From NCBI GenBank assembly GCA_020186115.1, contig WSYJ01000187.1, positions 124,001-188,000 of the forward strand: a DNA stretch of 64,000 nucleotides. The letters are read 5' to 3'. Shown here piece after piece: positions 27,537 to 36,833 of this stretch (positions are counted from its first letter, which is position 1; each line of letters opens with the position of its first letter). This DNA is from Histomonas meleagridis. Lineage: Eukaryota > Parabasalia > Tritrichomonadida > Dientamoebidae. A program made the translations under genes and the position numbers. The notes under the pieces were generated by a model. That model saw only the letters and a program-made list of their open reading frames with translations, did no database searches and was not told the origin of the DNA.

Positions 27537-30290
27537 TTATATTTCTATTGGTCGAACATTTTCATTTCTATAATGCCTTAGTTGTCCAGAAGGTTCAGCT
27601 GGTTGAAATACAGGGAATGCTCCATAAGGCCTTGACAATCCATCAGCTGTAGGATATGCATCAAAGTGTTGTCTTTTGTTTCTTTTTTCATCCAATTCAT
27701 CCCCATCAATGTTTGCAGTTCTAGCTCTTAAACTAGAATTTGCATCTCGAATATGCATTTTAACCATTTTTTCCGCATATTGATCAAAGGCTTCACCTTT
27801 TTGAGTTCTTTTTCCTGCCATTTCTATTTCAGCCTTAATATTTTCCTTTTGTTCTTTTAATTCTTCACTTTGAGCCTGATAAATTGCAGACTCAGCAAGT
27901 GCAGCCATTTTCTTTCTTCTCAAAGCCATTGTTTCCACTCTAAAGTTTTCACTTTTTTCATGAGTTTTTGAAGATCTTTGTGTGTTGATATTTTGTTGAT
28001 TTTCTTTAATTTCTTTAATTTTTTCTTCGATATCATTAAGTAGAATTTGTTTTTCCCAAATTTGTTGACTTTTTTCATTAATTCTTTGTTCATAAAGTTT
28101 TACCTTCTCATCAAGTTCTTTTTGTGTATAATCTTTTCCACAATATATACGCTTTCTGCCCTTTAAATCGGGAATTTCTAGTTTTTCTGTAACTTTTTCA
28201 ACTTCACTTCTTTCTTTAACAATTTGTTTTTCAAGTTCAGATATTTCATTTTCATAAGCTTTAAGTTGAGGAATCTTTTTTTGCATAATTTCTATTCTTC
28301 GAACAAAGTCTTTTAATTGAAGTGAAAGTAATTTTTGTTCTTCTTCACGTTCTTTTAAAGCAATTTCGCCTCTTTTCATGACTTCTTCATGACGATTAAA
28401 TTGCTCATGTATTAAATATAATTCATCTTGTTTATCTATTAACATTCTTCTCATATTAGAACAATCATCTGCTTGTACTGTATATCTTGATTGTTGATGT
28501 GTTATAGCATTTTCTCGATTTTGTAAAATGAGATTTAAACGCTCAATTTCATTATGTTGTAAATCAATTTTAGATTGAAGTTCTTGATAAAGTTTTTCCG
28601 CTTTTTTCAAATCCGATTTTGTTGAATCTCTTCGTGTTAATGCTTCCAAAAGAGAATTCTTTTGTAATTTAACAGATGCATCAACTTGTTCAAATTCATT
28701 CCGTAAAAAATCAACTTCATTTTCAAGAATTCGAATTTTTTCTTTATACTCAACAATATATTGTCGAGATGATTGAATATGATTTAAGTTTTTGTTTCGA
28801 TCGATTTTAGCTTTTTCATATAACTCAGAACAATCCTTAAGTTTTTGTGAATTTTGTTCTTGTTTTCGATGGAGATCCATTAAGTCGAGATTTCTTTCCA
28901 TAGCTAAAGCCTTTGTATCAATTGTTTTCTTTTTCATTGATGCTGTTTCACGTGCTTTTCTATCACGGATTAAAGACATTTCTGTTAATTGTAATTGTAG
29001 TTCATGTTCTTTCTTAGCTAATTCATCATGTATAGTTTGTTTACGATTCCTTTCTATTAAAGCCGATTTAATTTCTTCTAAAATTTTCTCGTTAATGTTT
29101 TTAACTGATAATACGGCTCTTAATGCTGATTCTTTTGCTTCAATGCTTTTATCGAGTTGTGTTTTTAATTGAGAATTATTTAATTCTTCTTTTTGTTCTT
29201 CGGTTTTTAATGCATCAAGTTGTGAATTTAAATTTTTTGTGTCGATTTGAAGTTTTGTAATTGCTTCTTCAATTCGATGTTTTTCTTTTTCTTTTTTATT
29301 TATATCTTTTTCAATTGTTTCTAATTTTTGTTCAAGTGTTGTAATTTCACTATTTTGTTCATTTACAAGTTTAATAACTTGATGAACTTCATATTCTTTT
29401 TGTTGTTTAATATTATTTTGTTCTTCATTAAGTTGACGGATTTCTTCGTTTTTTAATTTGATATTGTTTACAACTTTTATCATTTGTTCTATTTCATTTG
29501 ATATGTTTTGATATTCTGTTTCTAATTCAAGTGATTGTGAATGTAAATGCGTAAGTGTAGTTTCAGTTGAATTAAGTTGTTCGACAATTGATTTTTCTTC
29601 TGATAAAAGAGAATTATGTGATGATTCAACTACAAAAACTTTTTGTCGCGTTTTAATTGGAATTGAACCAATTTCTAACATCTTTTGATTGGCAACTTTT
29701 TTCTTTGATTCAATATCTGCAATTTGTTCTTCACAAATTTGAAGTCTATTTGCAATACTTTGTGATGTATTTTTAAGATTATTTACTGTTTGCGTCTTTT
29801 CTTTGATTGATTCTTCTAATGCTTGGACTTCATTAGATATTTGAAGTTTAAGAGGTTCAAGTTTAAGACTTTGATCTTCTTTAGCTTGTGCAACTTTCTC
29901 AATTAATTTATCCCTTTCTTTTTTTTTAAGTGCTGTATTAGCTCTAATGGATTCGATTTGTTCTTTGGCAGCATCAAGTTCTGTCTGCGCATTTGTAACA
30001 AGTTGACGAAGCAAAGTAAGAGTTGCATGATGATCTTGTTGTTGTGATGTTGAATCTTCAATAGTCATTTTTTGAGCTTTAAGTTCTTTATTAAGATCGC
30101 GAGTTCTCCTAAGTAAAATTTGTTCTGTCATACATGATTGTGAAAATGCTTGATGTAATTTTTGAAATTTAAAATTTAAATTATCATATATATCCTTTGT
30201 AATTTGGCCTGAATCTAAGAGTTGATTTAATTTTGCAATAGCTGGATGATTTTCTATATCTGTATTTGCTAAATCATTTGTTTCTTCCAT
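27537..30290 (-). CDS. CCDC146: CCDC146 (MBO2-type) flagellar coiled-coil protein
   Basis: A 917-residue protein, almost entirely coiled coil. The C-terminal third holds the conserved CCDC146 features, notably IPDLKGRKRIYCGKDYTQKE followed by a KEKQ-type helix (INEKSQQIWEKQILL), and length matches the animal protein (about 955). CCDC146 and its Chlamydomonas relative MBO2 are found at basal bodies and axonemes and are needed for normal flagellar beating and sperm flagella, so the likely place is the trichomonad flagellar apparatus. The gene diverges from ribosomal eL32 with 89 bases between the ATGs; the shared promoter carries AACGG elements in both directions. The ATG at 30290 is the first in the frame. 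Confidence 0.8.
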   Translation of the reverse strand: MEETNDLANTDIENHPAIAKLNQLLDSGQITKDIYDNLNFKFQKLHQAFSQSCMTEQILLRRTRDLNKELKAQKMTIEDSTSQQQDHHATLTLLRQLVTNAQTELDAAKEQIESIRANTALKKKERDKLIEKVAQAKEDQSLKLEPLKLQISNEVQALEESIKEKTQTVNNLKNTSQSIANRLQICEEQIADIESKKKVANQKMLEIGSIPIKTRQKVFVVESSHNSLLSEEKSIVEQLNSTETTLTHLHSQSLELETEYQNISNEIEQMIKVVNNIKLKNEEIRQLNEEQNNIKQQKEYEVHQVIKLVNEQNSEITTLEQKLETIEKDINKKEKEKHRIEEAITKLQIDTKNLNSQLDALKTEEQKEELNNSQLKTQLDKSIEAKESALRAVLSVKNINEKILEEIKSALIERNRKQTIHDELAKKEHELQLQLTEMSLIRDRKARETASMKKKTIDTKALAMERNLDLMDLHRKQEQNSQKLKDCSELYEKAKIDRNKNLNHIQSSRQYIVEYKEKIRILENEVDFLRNEFEQVDASVKLQKNSLLEALTRRDSTKSDLKKAEKLYQELQSKIDLQHNEIERLNLILQNRENAITHQQSRYTVQADDCSNMRRMLIDKQDELYLIHEQFNRHEEVMKRGEIALKEREEEQKLLSLQLKDFVRRIEIMQKKIPQLKAYENEISELEKQIVKERSEVEKVTEKLEIPDLKGRKRIYCGKDYTQKELDEKVKLYEQRINEKSQQIWEKQILLNDIEEKIKEIKENQQNINTQRSSKTHEKSENFRVETMALRRKKMAALAESAIYQAQSEELKEQKENIKAEIEMAGKRTQKGEAFDQYAEKMVKMHIRDANSSLRARTANIDGDELDEKRNKRQHFDAYPTADGLSRPYGAFPVFQPAEPSGQLRHYRNENVRPIEI

Positions 30291-30379
30291 ATGGGAGTTA
30301 ACGTGTTTAAACGTTCGCCGAAAATCGACCGTTAAAATCTTGGATTCAATTTGAATAACGGTTTGGTCGGCCTTTCCAA
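30291..30379. promoter_or_regulatory. Bidirectional promoter of CCDC146 and eL32
   Basis: ACCGTTA at 30328-30334 and AACGGTT at 30357-30363 lie between the two divergent ATGs. CCTTT at 30371-30375, just before the eL32 ATG, resembles the M5 core element described in T. vaginalis. Confidence 0.6.
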
Positions 30380-30787
30380 ATGTCGACTACTGTTGTTGCT
30401 GCTGAACATAAACCAATCATCAAGAAGAAGACCACAAGGTTCAACCGTATTCAATCAGATCTTTTCGTCCGTGTCAAATCAAGCTGGCGTCTTACTCGTG
30501 GTATTGATTCAAGATTCCGTAAGAACCAACGCGGCACACCAGCACATCCAAAGTGCGGTTATGGAAGTGACAAAGAAACAAAGTACATGCTTCCAAATGG
30601 TTTCAGACCAGTTATTGTTCATAATGTTAAGGAACTTGAACCATTGTTCACCAACAACACAAAGTATTGCGCAGTCATCCATCACGCTGTTGGTGGAAAG
30701 CTTCGCCGTCAGATTGAAAAAGCTGCACAAGAAAAGAACATTTTCGTTTACAATGCAGGCTGCAGAATGAAGAAGGAAGAACAATAA
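30380..30787 (+). CDS. RPL32: Large-subunit ribosomal protein eL32
   Basis: A 135-residue protein of the normal eL32 length. Conserved blocks are present: RFNRIQSD, WRLTRGIDSRFRKN, GYGSDKETKYMLPNGFRPVI, VHNVKELEPL. It is a component of the cytosolic 60S ribosome. The codons are less AT-rich than in neighbours (AAG, ATC, CGT, CTT), as expected for strong expression. The stop codon overlaps TAAA. It shares a promoter with CCDC146. Confidence 0.97.
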   Translation: MSTTVVAAEHKPIIKKKTTRFNRIQSDLFVRVKSSWRLTRGIDSRFRKNQRGTPAHPKCGYGSDKETKYMLPNGFRPVIVHNVKELEPLFTNNTKYCAVIHHAVGGKLRRQIEKAAQEKNIFVYNAGCRMKKEEQ

Positions 30788-31012
30788 AAATCCTAATTTA
30801 TCACAAATCTTCCTTTTTTATATTTCATATCAAATTATTTCATTTTAAAAATTTAATCAATTTCTGCATTACATCATATTGCAACGTATGTATATTTCTT
30901 TCCTTAAATACAAAAAGTATTATTCATCATTAATAACTTTTTAGTCAATATAATAACGAAATAAATTTTTGCAGTTGATCATAAAATTCATAATAAAAAG
31001 TGAATTTAATTT

Positions 31013-32620
31013 ATGAGCGAACAAGATGAAATTCATGATTTTTTAGCATATAAGGACAAAAAAGGTCGGTATTATTATTATGATACTAATGATGAAAGTG
31101 TTTCTTATGATTTCCCATCATATGGATTTATATTTGATCCGAATACAACGGATCTTTTACATGTTCCGCCTGGAAATTGGGTAGATGAAAACAATAATCC
31201 ATTTACCTTTCGAAGCAAAATCGGAATTCCCGAAGTTCCGAAAGAAGATTCGAAAGATAATCCTCCACGTAATAGTGTTGTTGAATTGTCTATTGAGCTT
31301 TCATGTATAGTTCCTACTCCTCTTTCTATTTTAAGAGCTTCAGCTAATGTTAAAAAGGAAAAGATGAAAGATGGATTTGGGCCAACATATTTTGATCGAA
31401 ACATATTTCTACGTAGCATTGAAGAGTTTCAAGATCTCGATTTCCGCATGAACTTTTTCAAGAAAAATAAGAAGGGATTCATCTTTTTCAGGAAAATATA
31501 TTCTTTCCGTAATGCTATCAAGTTCACATCAAAGCCCATCATTAAGCCTATTCTTTGCCACCTTCCAAGTAACGTTGTTCCTGTTGCTCTTAAGTCTTTT
31601 GTTTACATCCTTAAATATACTCGAGTAATAAACAACAAGAAAAACACGGAAGAAAAAGCGGAAGACTCTCTAGTTAAGCTTTTGAAGCTTCTATGTGAAT
31701 ATACTGCTCTTCGTGATGAAGTATTTTTCCAATTGATAGCTCAAACCACCAATACTCCAAATCAAGATCTTAAACTTCGTAGTTGGGAACTTTTCCTTAT
31801 TATTGCATCGCTTTTTCCTTCTACTCTTGACTCGCAGCTTTATATTTTAGCACACATCGCCCATACTGCACTTGATCAAAACGAGCTTGAAAAAGTGAAA
31901 GAGATTGCTCAGCTTGCATTCATTCGTTTTGAAAGTCGATGCTGTATAGGAAGGGAAGACAATTTTTTCATTGAACAAAACGATATTAAAAAATTGTATG
32001 AAACCGATAGCAATTCAAAGCAATTCAATACTTCCATCTATGAAATTATGTGGGCTCAAAGAAAGAAAGTCCCATTATGTCCTATACCATATATATTATA
32101 TTATATGACGCAACTCTTCATTAACAAGAATGGGTTACGTGAAGAGGGAATATTTCATGAACCAGGTGTTGAAAAAATTATTAGCATGAATGCAAGTATG
32201 GCAAATGAAGATATAACATGCTTGCAAAAAATGGATTTATATAATTTATGCGAATTAATTAAATTATGGTTTCAGCAACTTACAAATTCAATAATTCCAA
32301 TGTCGTTTTTGCCTGAATTTAATTTGCTATGTAATTCTGGAAAATATTTAAATATACCATTTGCTTTACCTAAAACTCATATGTATACATTGTTGTATTT
32401 AACCGGATTCTTACAACATATTGTAAAGTTTGAAGAATATAATAAAATAGGAAGTGCTGAATTAGCAAATATATTCGGACCTTTGTTAGTAAAAACAAAA
32501 GAAACCGAACCAAACAGATTAGCAGATTATAAAAAGAATGCAACTGATTTCTTATACCAATTGATAGAAGGAATTGATACATCAATGACTTACCCACTTG
32601 ACTATAAATTATTACATTAA
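31013..32620 (+). CDS. WW-MyTH4-RhoGAP protein (Vilse/ARHGAP39-like) with a lost arginine finger
   Basis: A 535-residue protein with a WW-like segment near residues 12-36 (DKKGRYYYYDT), a MyTH4 domain at about 160-310 (ALRDEVFFQLIAQTTNTPNQ, LRSWELFLIIASLFPS) and a RhoGAP domain at about 352-525 (NIFGPLLVKT near the end). The order WW-MyTH4-RhoGAP is that of ARHGAP39/Vilse, a regulator of Rac/Cdc42 and actin in animals. The RhoGAP arginine finger, normally EGIFRxSG, reads EEGIFHEPG here, with His382 in place of Arg. GTPase stimulation is probably weak or absent; the domain may still bind Rho-family GTPases. MyTH4 domains bind microtubules in other proteins. Confidence 0.85.
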   Translation: MSEQDEIHDFLAYKDKKGRYYYYDTNDESVSYDFPSYGFIFDPNTTDLLHVPPGNWVDENNNPFTFRSKIGIPEVPKEDSKDNPPRNSVVELSIELSCIVPTPLSILRASANVKKEKMKDGFGPTYFDRNIFLRSIEEFQDLDFRMNFFKKNKKGFIFFRKIYSFRNAIKFTSKPIIKPILCHLPSNVVPVALKSFVYILKYTRVINNKKNTEEKAEDSLVKLLKLLCEYTALRDEVFFQLIAQTTNTPNQDLKLRSWELFLIIASLFPSTLDSQLYILAHIAHTALDQNELEKVKEIAQLAFIRFESRCCIGREDNFFIEQNDIKKLYETDSNSKQFNTSIYEIMWAQRKKVPLCPIPYILYYMTQLFINKNGLREEGIFHEPGVEKIISMNASMANEDITCLQKMDLYNLCELIKLWFQQLTNSIIPMSFLPEFNLLCNSGKYLNIPFALPKTHMYTLLYLTGFLQHIVKFEEYNKIGSAELANIFGPLLVKTKETEPNRLADYKKNATDFLYQLIEGIDTSMTYPLDYKLLH

Positions 32621-33223
32621 TTTGAAAATTTATATTTTTTTTTTTTTATGTTTTTTATTGATTAGGATGGTGTATATGACTGTATCTATTTTTAAATTCC
32701 TTATTTCTGTCGTGTTTTTTTTTTTAAATGTGAATATTTTTAGATTTATTTATATATGGATTTTTAAGGAAATCTAAATGAAAACAGAATGAATTTTGAA
32801 ATAATTGGCTAAATTCTTTAAAGAAAGTTAAGACCTTAACAAAACTTAAGAAATATATTTATTTTGGTTCAATAGTTCTTTCTTTTCTTTTTTGATTGCA
32901 AATTTGGAATAATTACAAATAAAAATCTTTCAAACTGCTAATTTTAAAAATCTAATATTCAAATTTTGATTACTTGCATAATGTAAATTTATTTACAAAC
33001 AAGAAACATAATAAGAAATTGACTAGATATACAAAACAATTCACCATGTGATTAACTTTTGATTAAAAACGAATTAATATCATATTAAAATAAATAAAAT
33101 GTTGGTTTTAACTTATTTATGCATTGCTCAAGAAAAATTAAATAAAACAATTGGAGCATTTTTGAAAACTTTAAGCATCAAAATTTAACACATTCCATAT
33201 TATATTATATCATTTTTTATTGT
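32621..33223. other. Intergenic region between converging genes
   Basis: Two converging 3' ends with T- and A-runs and no coding frame of substance. No regulatory element noted. Confidence 0.5.
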
Positions 33224-34189
33224 TCATTCATTTTGTTCTTTAAATTCGATTGCTCTATTAAACTCATCTTCCGGCAAACTATCCAACAATTCATCTGTTA
33301 TATCCTTTGCGGTATATTCCTTTCCATTAATAATTATTGTCTTTACTTCTCCTACTGGCTCAGGTTTCTTTTCCTTATCCACAAACACTTTCATGTCTTT
33401 GATTTCCGGCTGTTGTTGTTGGACTTTATCCGTAACAACAATCACATTGCTTGTGTGCTTAAGCAGATCGGTACTCGTGGTAACATGCGTCCTAACCTTA
33501 GGGGTTCGCTTTAACTTATCGATTCTGTCCCTCTTTTCGGTGTAGTCTTTCTTCTCCCACATGCTATCTGATTTACATCTTTCATCAGGATCATCAATCA
33601 TGACAAGTCCTTCGGTTTGTTTGATTAACTCAAGTAATGGGGCTGTCATTTCGGTGAATTCATTCTTTCGTTGTTGTTTAATGTTAATCTCATCTGTATC
33701 ATCTAACTCTATCATACTACCTTTGCAGATGGGACATTCGAACTGGCCATCGTCAAATGAAATAAGGTCAATAAGCAAATATTTGCGTTGACAGTTAGTA
33801 CATTGATAATAAATATTATCTTCGGGCCCGCATTGATCTTTAAGTTCTTCTAAAACTAGACGGATTTTGAGATTGACGGAATCAACAAAGGATTTATAGT
33901 CAATGGCATAATAATCTTTTAGTAATTTTTTCCGTCGATATTCAGACAATTTATCTGGATCTTCAACTCCTGTGAGATCTTCACGAGTTTCAACACCAAT
34001 AAGCTTGTCGTGATGGAGAATACCTAAGACTTTACCAAGATCTGATTTTCTAAATTTTAAATAATGTGATAATTCATCTTGATTCATTGGATTTTCAATC
34101 CCAAGGAGCCCAACAAGGACCATGGTAACGTCCCCTTCGTAAAACATGTACGCAACAAGTTTTACAAGCTCCTCGAGTGGGTTCTCCAT
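33224..34189 (-). CDS. TFIIE alpha subunit (general transcription factor)
   Basis: A 321-residue protein. Residues 1-105 match the extended winged helix of TFIIE alpha/archaeal TFE (QDELSHYLKFRKSDLGKVLG, HDKLIGVETRE, YYAIDYKSFVDSV), followed by a zinc ribbon with C130-x2-C133 and C152-x2-C155. The C-terminal half is charged and low-complexity. TFIIE joins RNA polymerase II at promoters and recruits TFIIH. The open frame runs upstream to 34306 without an ATG until 34189. Just upstream of that ATG lie TAAACGG/GTGCCCC elements (34193-34207), supporting this start. Confidence 0.82.
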   Translation of the reverse strand: MENPLEELVKLVAYMFYEGDVTMVLVGLLGIENPMNQDELSHYLKFRKSDLGKVLGILHHDKLIGVETREDLTGVEDPDKLSEYRRKKLLKDYYAIDYKSFVDSVNLKIRLVLEELKDQCGPEDNIYYQCTNCQRKYLLIDLISFDDGQFECPICKGSMIELDDTDEINIKQQRKNEFTEMTAPLLELIKQTEGLVMIDDPDERCKSDSMWEKKDYTEKRDRIDKLKRTPKVRTHVTTSTDLLKHTSNVIVVTDKVQQQQPEIKDMKVFVDKEKKPEPVGEVKTIIINGKEYTAKDITDELLDSLPEDEFNRAIEFKEQNE

Positions 34190-34532
34190 AAATAAACGGA
34201 GTGCCCCATTGATCGGCTCATTACTTAATCGTGGGAAGCTCTTCCAAAAAATCAATAAAAAATTCTTATTTAAACAAGAAGCAAGTTTTATAGCTCGTAC
34301 AAACAATAATTAATGTAATGTTACCAAATAGTTATTAATCAAATAATATATCTTTTAGCAAATATTAAACATGATAATTATCAAATACTTTTAAATTTCC
34401 TTCAAAAGGAAACAAAAAATTTGATTTTTTTTCACTCATTTATAGAAATAACTCAAAAAAAATCAAAGACATTTATTCATCATAAGGAATAAAATCATTT
34501 TATCATACAAATAATTTTTATTTACACATTTG
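34190..34532. other. Intergenic region with the TFIIE alpha promoter
   Basis: AAACGGA at 34194-34200 directly followed by GTGCCCC at 34201-34207 sits 5-18 bases from the TFIIE alpha ATG. The rest is AT-rich down to the 3' end of the CLASP-like gene; no gene seen. Confidence 0.55.
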
Positions 34533-36740
34533 TTAGGCCTTTTCGTTTGCATCTTTTGATCTTTTTGAGCAATATAATTCTATTAATTTTTGGTGCGTTA
34601 AGTTAAATTGTTGGAAATATCTCGAGAACTCATTTGGAATTTTCCTTCTAAACTCCGCAAAAATCAAAATTACGTATCTTCTAACAGTTGTATTACTTGA
34701 AGAAAGAGAGTTATGTAAATTCTCGACAACAAATTCGCTATAATTATTAAGCGTTTGTTCCGAAAGACTTTGGAAATATTTCAAAATGATCGATAGTATC
34801 GAAATTGAGTTTCCTTCATTCTCATTTGTAATTGAATCTTTTGCCATTTTTAACATATACAACACAAAATCCGGCTCATTATTTAGCATAGTATTAATAA
34901 ATTGTTCTGAAATTGTTGCAATGTTTCGATTGATATCACTTAAGATTTTTACAAATGAATCAATTATCTTTGAATACATTCGATGTGGAATATTTTGCTG
35001 GATTTTGAGACAAAAATTTATAATTTTAAGTTTTTGATCATCATTTCCATTTGTTAATAAATCAGAGATTTGATCACAAAATACTTTTTCTTCTATACAA
35101 AAATTATTATCTTTAATGTCTGTTACTAAATTATTATATGAAAAATCTTTATTTTCTTTCATTAATTGACACATTTCACAAAACTGTTGTGTTTGAGAAG
35201 GACGATCATTTTGCGGTGAAACTACATCAGTCAAAAAAGGAACATTTTCATCACTTTTATATAAATTAATCAATCTCAAAATGTGTTTTTTGATTGTGTT
35301 TGAAATTTCTAAATGAATTCCATTACTAAAAACAGCAACGTAAAACTTATAAGCATTTTCTATAGATGTATGCATAATATCTAATGCGATTTTTTGCAAA
35401 TTAAAAGATATTGAAACCGTTCTTAATAACCATGAATTAAAATTAAATGCAATAATCAACTCATGAATTTTTTGAGAAAATATTTCATTAAATTGTTGAA
35501 ATAAAATGGGTAATAAAAGTCTCCATGAACGAATATTAGGTTCGAATTGAGTTGCCGATATTATAGAAGGAATTAAAAGTACTTCAAGTCCGTCCAAAAG
35601 TTCGAAGTTTCCATTACTTGTAATCTCATTAAGGATATTAATAAATTGTTTCGTATCATTTTGTGATTTTGGTGGCATAAACTCTTCAATGCACATTGTT
35701 TTTTTAGGCCCTTTTTTTGGTGATTTACTTCTAGTTTTCTTTGGATTTGGAGAACTTATTTCTCTTCTTAATGTTAACTTGTCTTTACGTGGTGAATTAT
35801 CATGACTTGGACTAATGTTATTAAGTCGTGGAACATTTCTTTCAGTTCGAGTTGGTGAACTTGAACGTTTTTGTGGTGTTGAAAATGTATTTAGAAGTTT
35901 TTGTGATGTTCTTTCATTTTTTACGGGTGAACTTGAACGAAGTAATGTTTTCCGTGTTTTAGGATTTGGAGTTTTAGGTAATGGTGTTGAACGACGAATA
36001 TTTTGTTTTGATGGTTGTGGTGTTGATGGGATATTATGAATTATTTGTTTGTTGCTTATATCTGTACGTTGAACATTATAATTTTCTTTGGCTATTTTTC
36101 TTACGGATGCTGATGGATCTGTAACAAATTTACGAAGAACATCATTAAATGAATGTTCAAAACTTGTTAATAAATTTGGCTTCCATGTTCGAATACAATT
36201 GGAAATAAATTCTGCAACAACAATACGCTGAATATTGGCTTTGGATGTATGATAAACAAGAAATGCACGAGCTGTTCGACGATGCTGAACATGAAGACCT
36301 ATCTCTAAAAGTGCAAAATGACATGAATTGGAAATTATAGAAGTTCCATGTGATAATTGTTTAAAAAGAGGCGGTAATAGTATCTCTATTGAAGTTGCAA
36401 AAGTAGCCCCAAGTGTTTGTGCAGCAGAAGCAATATATAAAGAACTCCATTTGACTAATGTTGACCGAAGATCAGCTACACACGTTGAAATTCCAGATGA
36501 AATATATTCAAAACAACCACTTTCAAAGTCTTGTGCATTACCTTTGAGATAAGACATAGCTCTTTTTATGGATGCCAAACGGAGTTCCCAATCATCTTTT
36601 TGTGTTAAATTAGTATTTAGTTCTGAAAAAATTTCTTCAATTTCTGATGGTGACTTGATTATTATAGGTTGAACTAAATTAAGTGGGTTTCGGAATTGTT
36701 CTTCAAGGGGAATTTTATCTTCTGGTGAATTTTTCATCAT
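34533..36740 (-). CDS. CLASP-like TOG-domain microtubule protein
   Basis: A 735-residue protein. Residues 35-230 resemble a CLASP N-terminal TOG array (DDWELRLASIKRAMSYLKG, a stretch with LRSTLVKWSSLYIASAAQTL, and DPSASVRKIAKENY at the end). A basic, serine/proline-rich linker (about 240-360) with repeated SP and TP sites looks like a microtubule-binding and phosphorylation region. A second helical-repeat domain fills the C-terminus. CLASPs stabilise microtubule plus ends and spindle microtubules. The frame extends upstream to 36800 only with a TTG; I chose the first of two adjacent ATGs. It diverges from the coiled-coil gene at 36834 over a 93-base promoter. Confidence 0.78.
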   Translation of the reverse strand: MMKNSPEDKIPLEEQFRNPLNLVQPIIIKSPSEIEEIFSELNTNLTQKDDWELRLASIKRAMSYLKGNAQDFESGCFEYISSGISTCVADLRSTLVKWSSLYIASAAQTLGATFATSIEILLPPLFKQLSHGTSIISNSCHFALLEIGLHVQHRRTARAFLVYHTSKANIQRIVVAEFISNCIRTWKPNLLTSFEHSFNDVLRKFVTDPSASVRKIAKENYNVQRTDISNKQIIHNIPSTPQPSKQNIRRSTPLPKTPNPKTRKTLLRSSSPVKNERTSQKLLNTFSTPQKRSSSPTRTERNVPRLNNISPSHDNSPRKDKLTLRREISSPNPKKTRSKSPKKGPKKTMCIEEFMPPKSQNDTKQFINILNEITSNGNFELLDGLEVLLIPSIISATQFEPNIRSWRLLLPILFQQFNEIFSQKIHELIIAFNFNSWLLRTVSISFNLQKIALDIMHTSIENAYKFYVAVFSNGIHLEISNTIKKHILRLINLYKSDENVPFLTDVVSPQNDRPSQTQQFCEMCQLMKENKDFSYNNLVTDIKDNNFCIEEKVFCDQISDLLTNGNDDQKLKIINFCLKIQQNIPHRMYSKIIDSFVKILSDINRNIATISEQFINTMLNNEPDFVLYMLKMAKDSITNENEGNSISILSIILKYFQSLSEQTLNNYSEFVVENLHNSLSSSNTTVRRYVILIFAEFRRKIPNEFSRYFQQFNLTHQKLIELYCSKRSKDANEKA

Positions 36741-36833
36741 TCCTTGAAGATTTCCGTTTAGGAATATTTTCTGTTCGGAACGATCGGTATAAACGGTCAA
36801 TGATACCGTTTACTTTACCTCCATCATATTTTC
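36741..36833. promoter_or_regulatory. Bidirectional promoter of CLASP-like and coiled-coil genes
   Basis: CCGTTTA at 36754-36760, AAACGGT at 36791-36797 and ACCGTTT at 36805-36811 lie in 93 bases between divergent ATGs. GAACGATC near 36779 may be a fourth. TCATAT close to the right-hand ATG resembles an initiator. Confidence 0.62.

Noticed and set aside
30351..30770. Overlapping plus frame in the eL32 gene
   Set aside because: It is the shifted shadow of the clearly conserved eL32 frame.
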